This document shows, one piece after another, positions 62,444 through 64,000 of a DNA stretch of 64,000 nucleotides (the first letter of the stretch is position 1; each line of letters begins with the position of its first letter). The position numbers were made by a program, and so were the translations under genes. The DNA is from Pseudoscleropodium purum (taxonomy: Eukaryota; Streptophyta; Bryopsida; Hypnales; Brachytheciaceae): the NCBI GenBank assembly GCA_963969395.1, contig OZ017795.1, positions 23,045,063 to 23,109,062 of the forward strand, written 5' to 3'. The notes under the pieces were generated by a model. It was not told the DNA's origin, searched no databases, and saw only the letters and a list, made by a program, of their open reading frames with translations.

Positions 62444-64000
62444 GCAATCTTTGTTTGTATTACAACAAGATTTACATGACCAAGTCCCTCCTCCAACCCC
62501 ACTCCAAAATTATAAATTAATTTCTCAATCTCTTTTACTCCATCCCAATTAGAACCCATTTTTCTTGAAACATAAAGTTAGTTACAAACAAAATTAAAAT
62601 AAGAAAATAGAAGCGAATTCGCAATCAATGAACATATTCTAAATTAAAGTAGATGTGTTTAAAAACTCAAGAGTCCTTAGTTCAAGTAATCCACAAGGAA
62701 CAAAACAAATTTCAATAGCCATTAGAACGACTCTAGAATCTATACGACTAAATCGCTATCATTTTTTAATCACCTAACTTAGTGCATTCTCTACAAAAGA
62801 TAGAAAATCATGATAAGCATTGATGGTACAATTCAAAATTTGAATACAAAAGTGAAGAGATGAGCAAACCTTGTCCTTTTTAAATCCTATGTGGATTTAA
62901 AAATAAATCCAAACAACCAAATGTTCCCAAGTTCCACTTCCTATTTTTGAGCAAAATTCTCAAGTACTTGCCAATGCATACAATATTCACAAAAAATATG
63001 CAATTATTGCTACCAATAGATACCTCAAATAAACAATTGTAATTGGTGATGGGAAGGTTTGATTGTATAGTTGTGATTTGCTACAATCCAAACTTGACAC
63101 TTTATCAATGGCAAGAACAAATCTAAAAGTGTGTAGAATTTTGGCAAAAAATTAGAATTATGACTCGTTACTTTTGATGCAAAGCTTGGCAATGGTCACA
63201 AAAATTAAAATGATGGGAATAAGCTACACATATATGGCAAGCACACAATATTAGCAATGGTATTAAGGGAAGATGTAGATTCTTGGCAAAATATTTTCTT
63301 ATCTTCTTTTTATTTTCTTAGGGCATATCATTGCTTCATACATTGCATTGAATAATGGCAAAATATTGTTTGCAAGAAATAGATTGCTATAGATCCTATA
63401 AGAATTAAATTATATATATTAATTACATGTTGGATGATACTTTATTTATATATCCAAAAAGTTTTGTTCTAGCAACAAAGTACAATACTAAAGTATCACA
63501 TTGATTTTTGAAAACTCCTCCTCCTATGTTTAGAATTAGACATGGTTTCAAAATTGAGTATGAGAAAGAATACAATGACAAGAAATGACTATTAAGGAAT
63601 TTAGCATACTAGTCAAAACCTTAGAGAAGTTTTAGCAAAAGAATGTACATACCTAATTTTTTGGGGAAATAATTGCTTTAGTCTATCTAATAAGGTAGAA
63701 TGAACAATTGTTGTCATTTGAGTTTTTCAACAGATATAGGATGAGAACATTTACAATGGAATGAAAAGCTAAATAAATTTTCACATGTATTTGGTCAACT
63801 CATTTTTTAAAAAGAAGACACACTATAATTGGTCAAAACCAAAGTTATATAACTTCCCATTATTGTTTTTAGGAAAGGACTATTTTTATTTTATTTAAGC
63901 TAACTTTTATAGTGATTTCTTTTCATTTTCTAATGTCTAAATTTGATTTTTCTTTTGCCTATTCAAAGTACTTTTGAATGTGCTTCCAATGATACAAATT
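62444..64000. other. AT-rich intergenic DNA to the window end
   Basis: No gene, RNA or bounded element is recognised. Confidence 0.5.

Noticed and set aside
1..64000. LTR retrotransposons, rRNA or tRNA genes, and organelle DNA insertions
   Set aside because: No gag-pol-like frames, no paired long direct repeats with TG...CA ends, no cloverleaf with a convincing T-loop and no plastid or mitochondrial gene sequence were found by reading. Small or decayed examples could be missed without a computed search.

Overview
This is nuclear DNA from a green plant of the streptophyte lineage. The coding sequence shows four split genes with GT-AG introns, one of them a nuclear psbX with a plastid transit peptide, plus a plant-type P4-ATPase. 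The four genes sit in short, GC-richer islands separated by long, very AT-rich gaps. No LTR retrotransposon reading frames, rRNA, tRNA or bacterial-style operons are visible. A bryophyte or another non-flowering plant seems likely from the style of the window, but this is an inference and I cannot name the species.

Layout. At 1.9-8.3 kb on the minus strand is a complete ten-exon phospholipid flippase of the ALA (P4-ATPase) family. At 37.7-39.6 kb on the minus strand is a two-exon DUF427 gene, with tandem copies of its own 3' end just downstream and a duplicated block inside its intron. At 44.0-46.7 kb on the minus strand is a five-exon UPF0301/AlgH (DUF179) gene with a probable organelle presequence and a 33-base microexon. 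At 51.6-52.8 kb on the plus strand is a two-exon psbX gene for a small photosystem II subunit. I joined the exons by hand; every junction keeps frame and uses GT-AG. The four genes do not form one pathway. Two or three of the products look organellar and the flippase acts in endomembranes.

The rest (about 80% of the window) is mostly small DNA-transposon debris and tandem repeats. The best resolved are: (1) a family of TTAA-flanked elements with CCCCT...AGGGG termini (at least six near-complete copies), two of which can be matched to related unoccupied sites elsewhere in the window; (2) a 2.2-kb non-autonomous CACTA element at 55.6-57.9 kb with a 3-base target duplication and internal minisatellites; (3) a TAA-flanked, Harbinger-like MITE inserted in a larger tandem repeat at 26.6-27.0 kb; (4) a TIR element family (here R2) at 10.0, 19.5 and 23.5 kb; (5) a 1.1-kb TIR element at 61.3-62.4 kb with a 316-base inverted repeat inside it. 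A 31-bp array upstream of psbX shares its unit sequence with the 27-kb tandem repeat. No transposase gene is visible for any of them.
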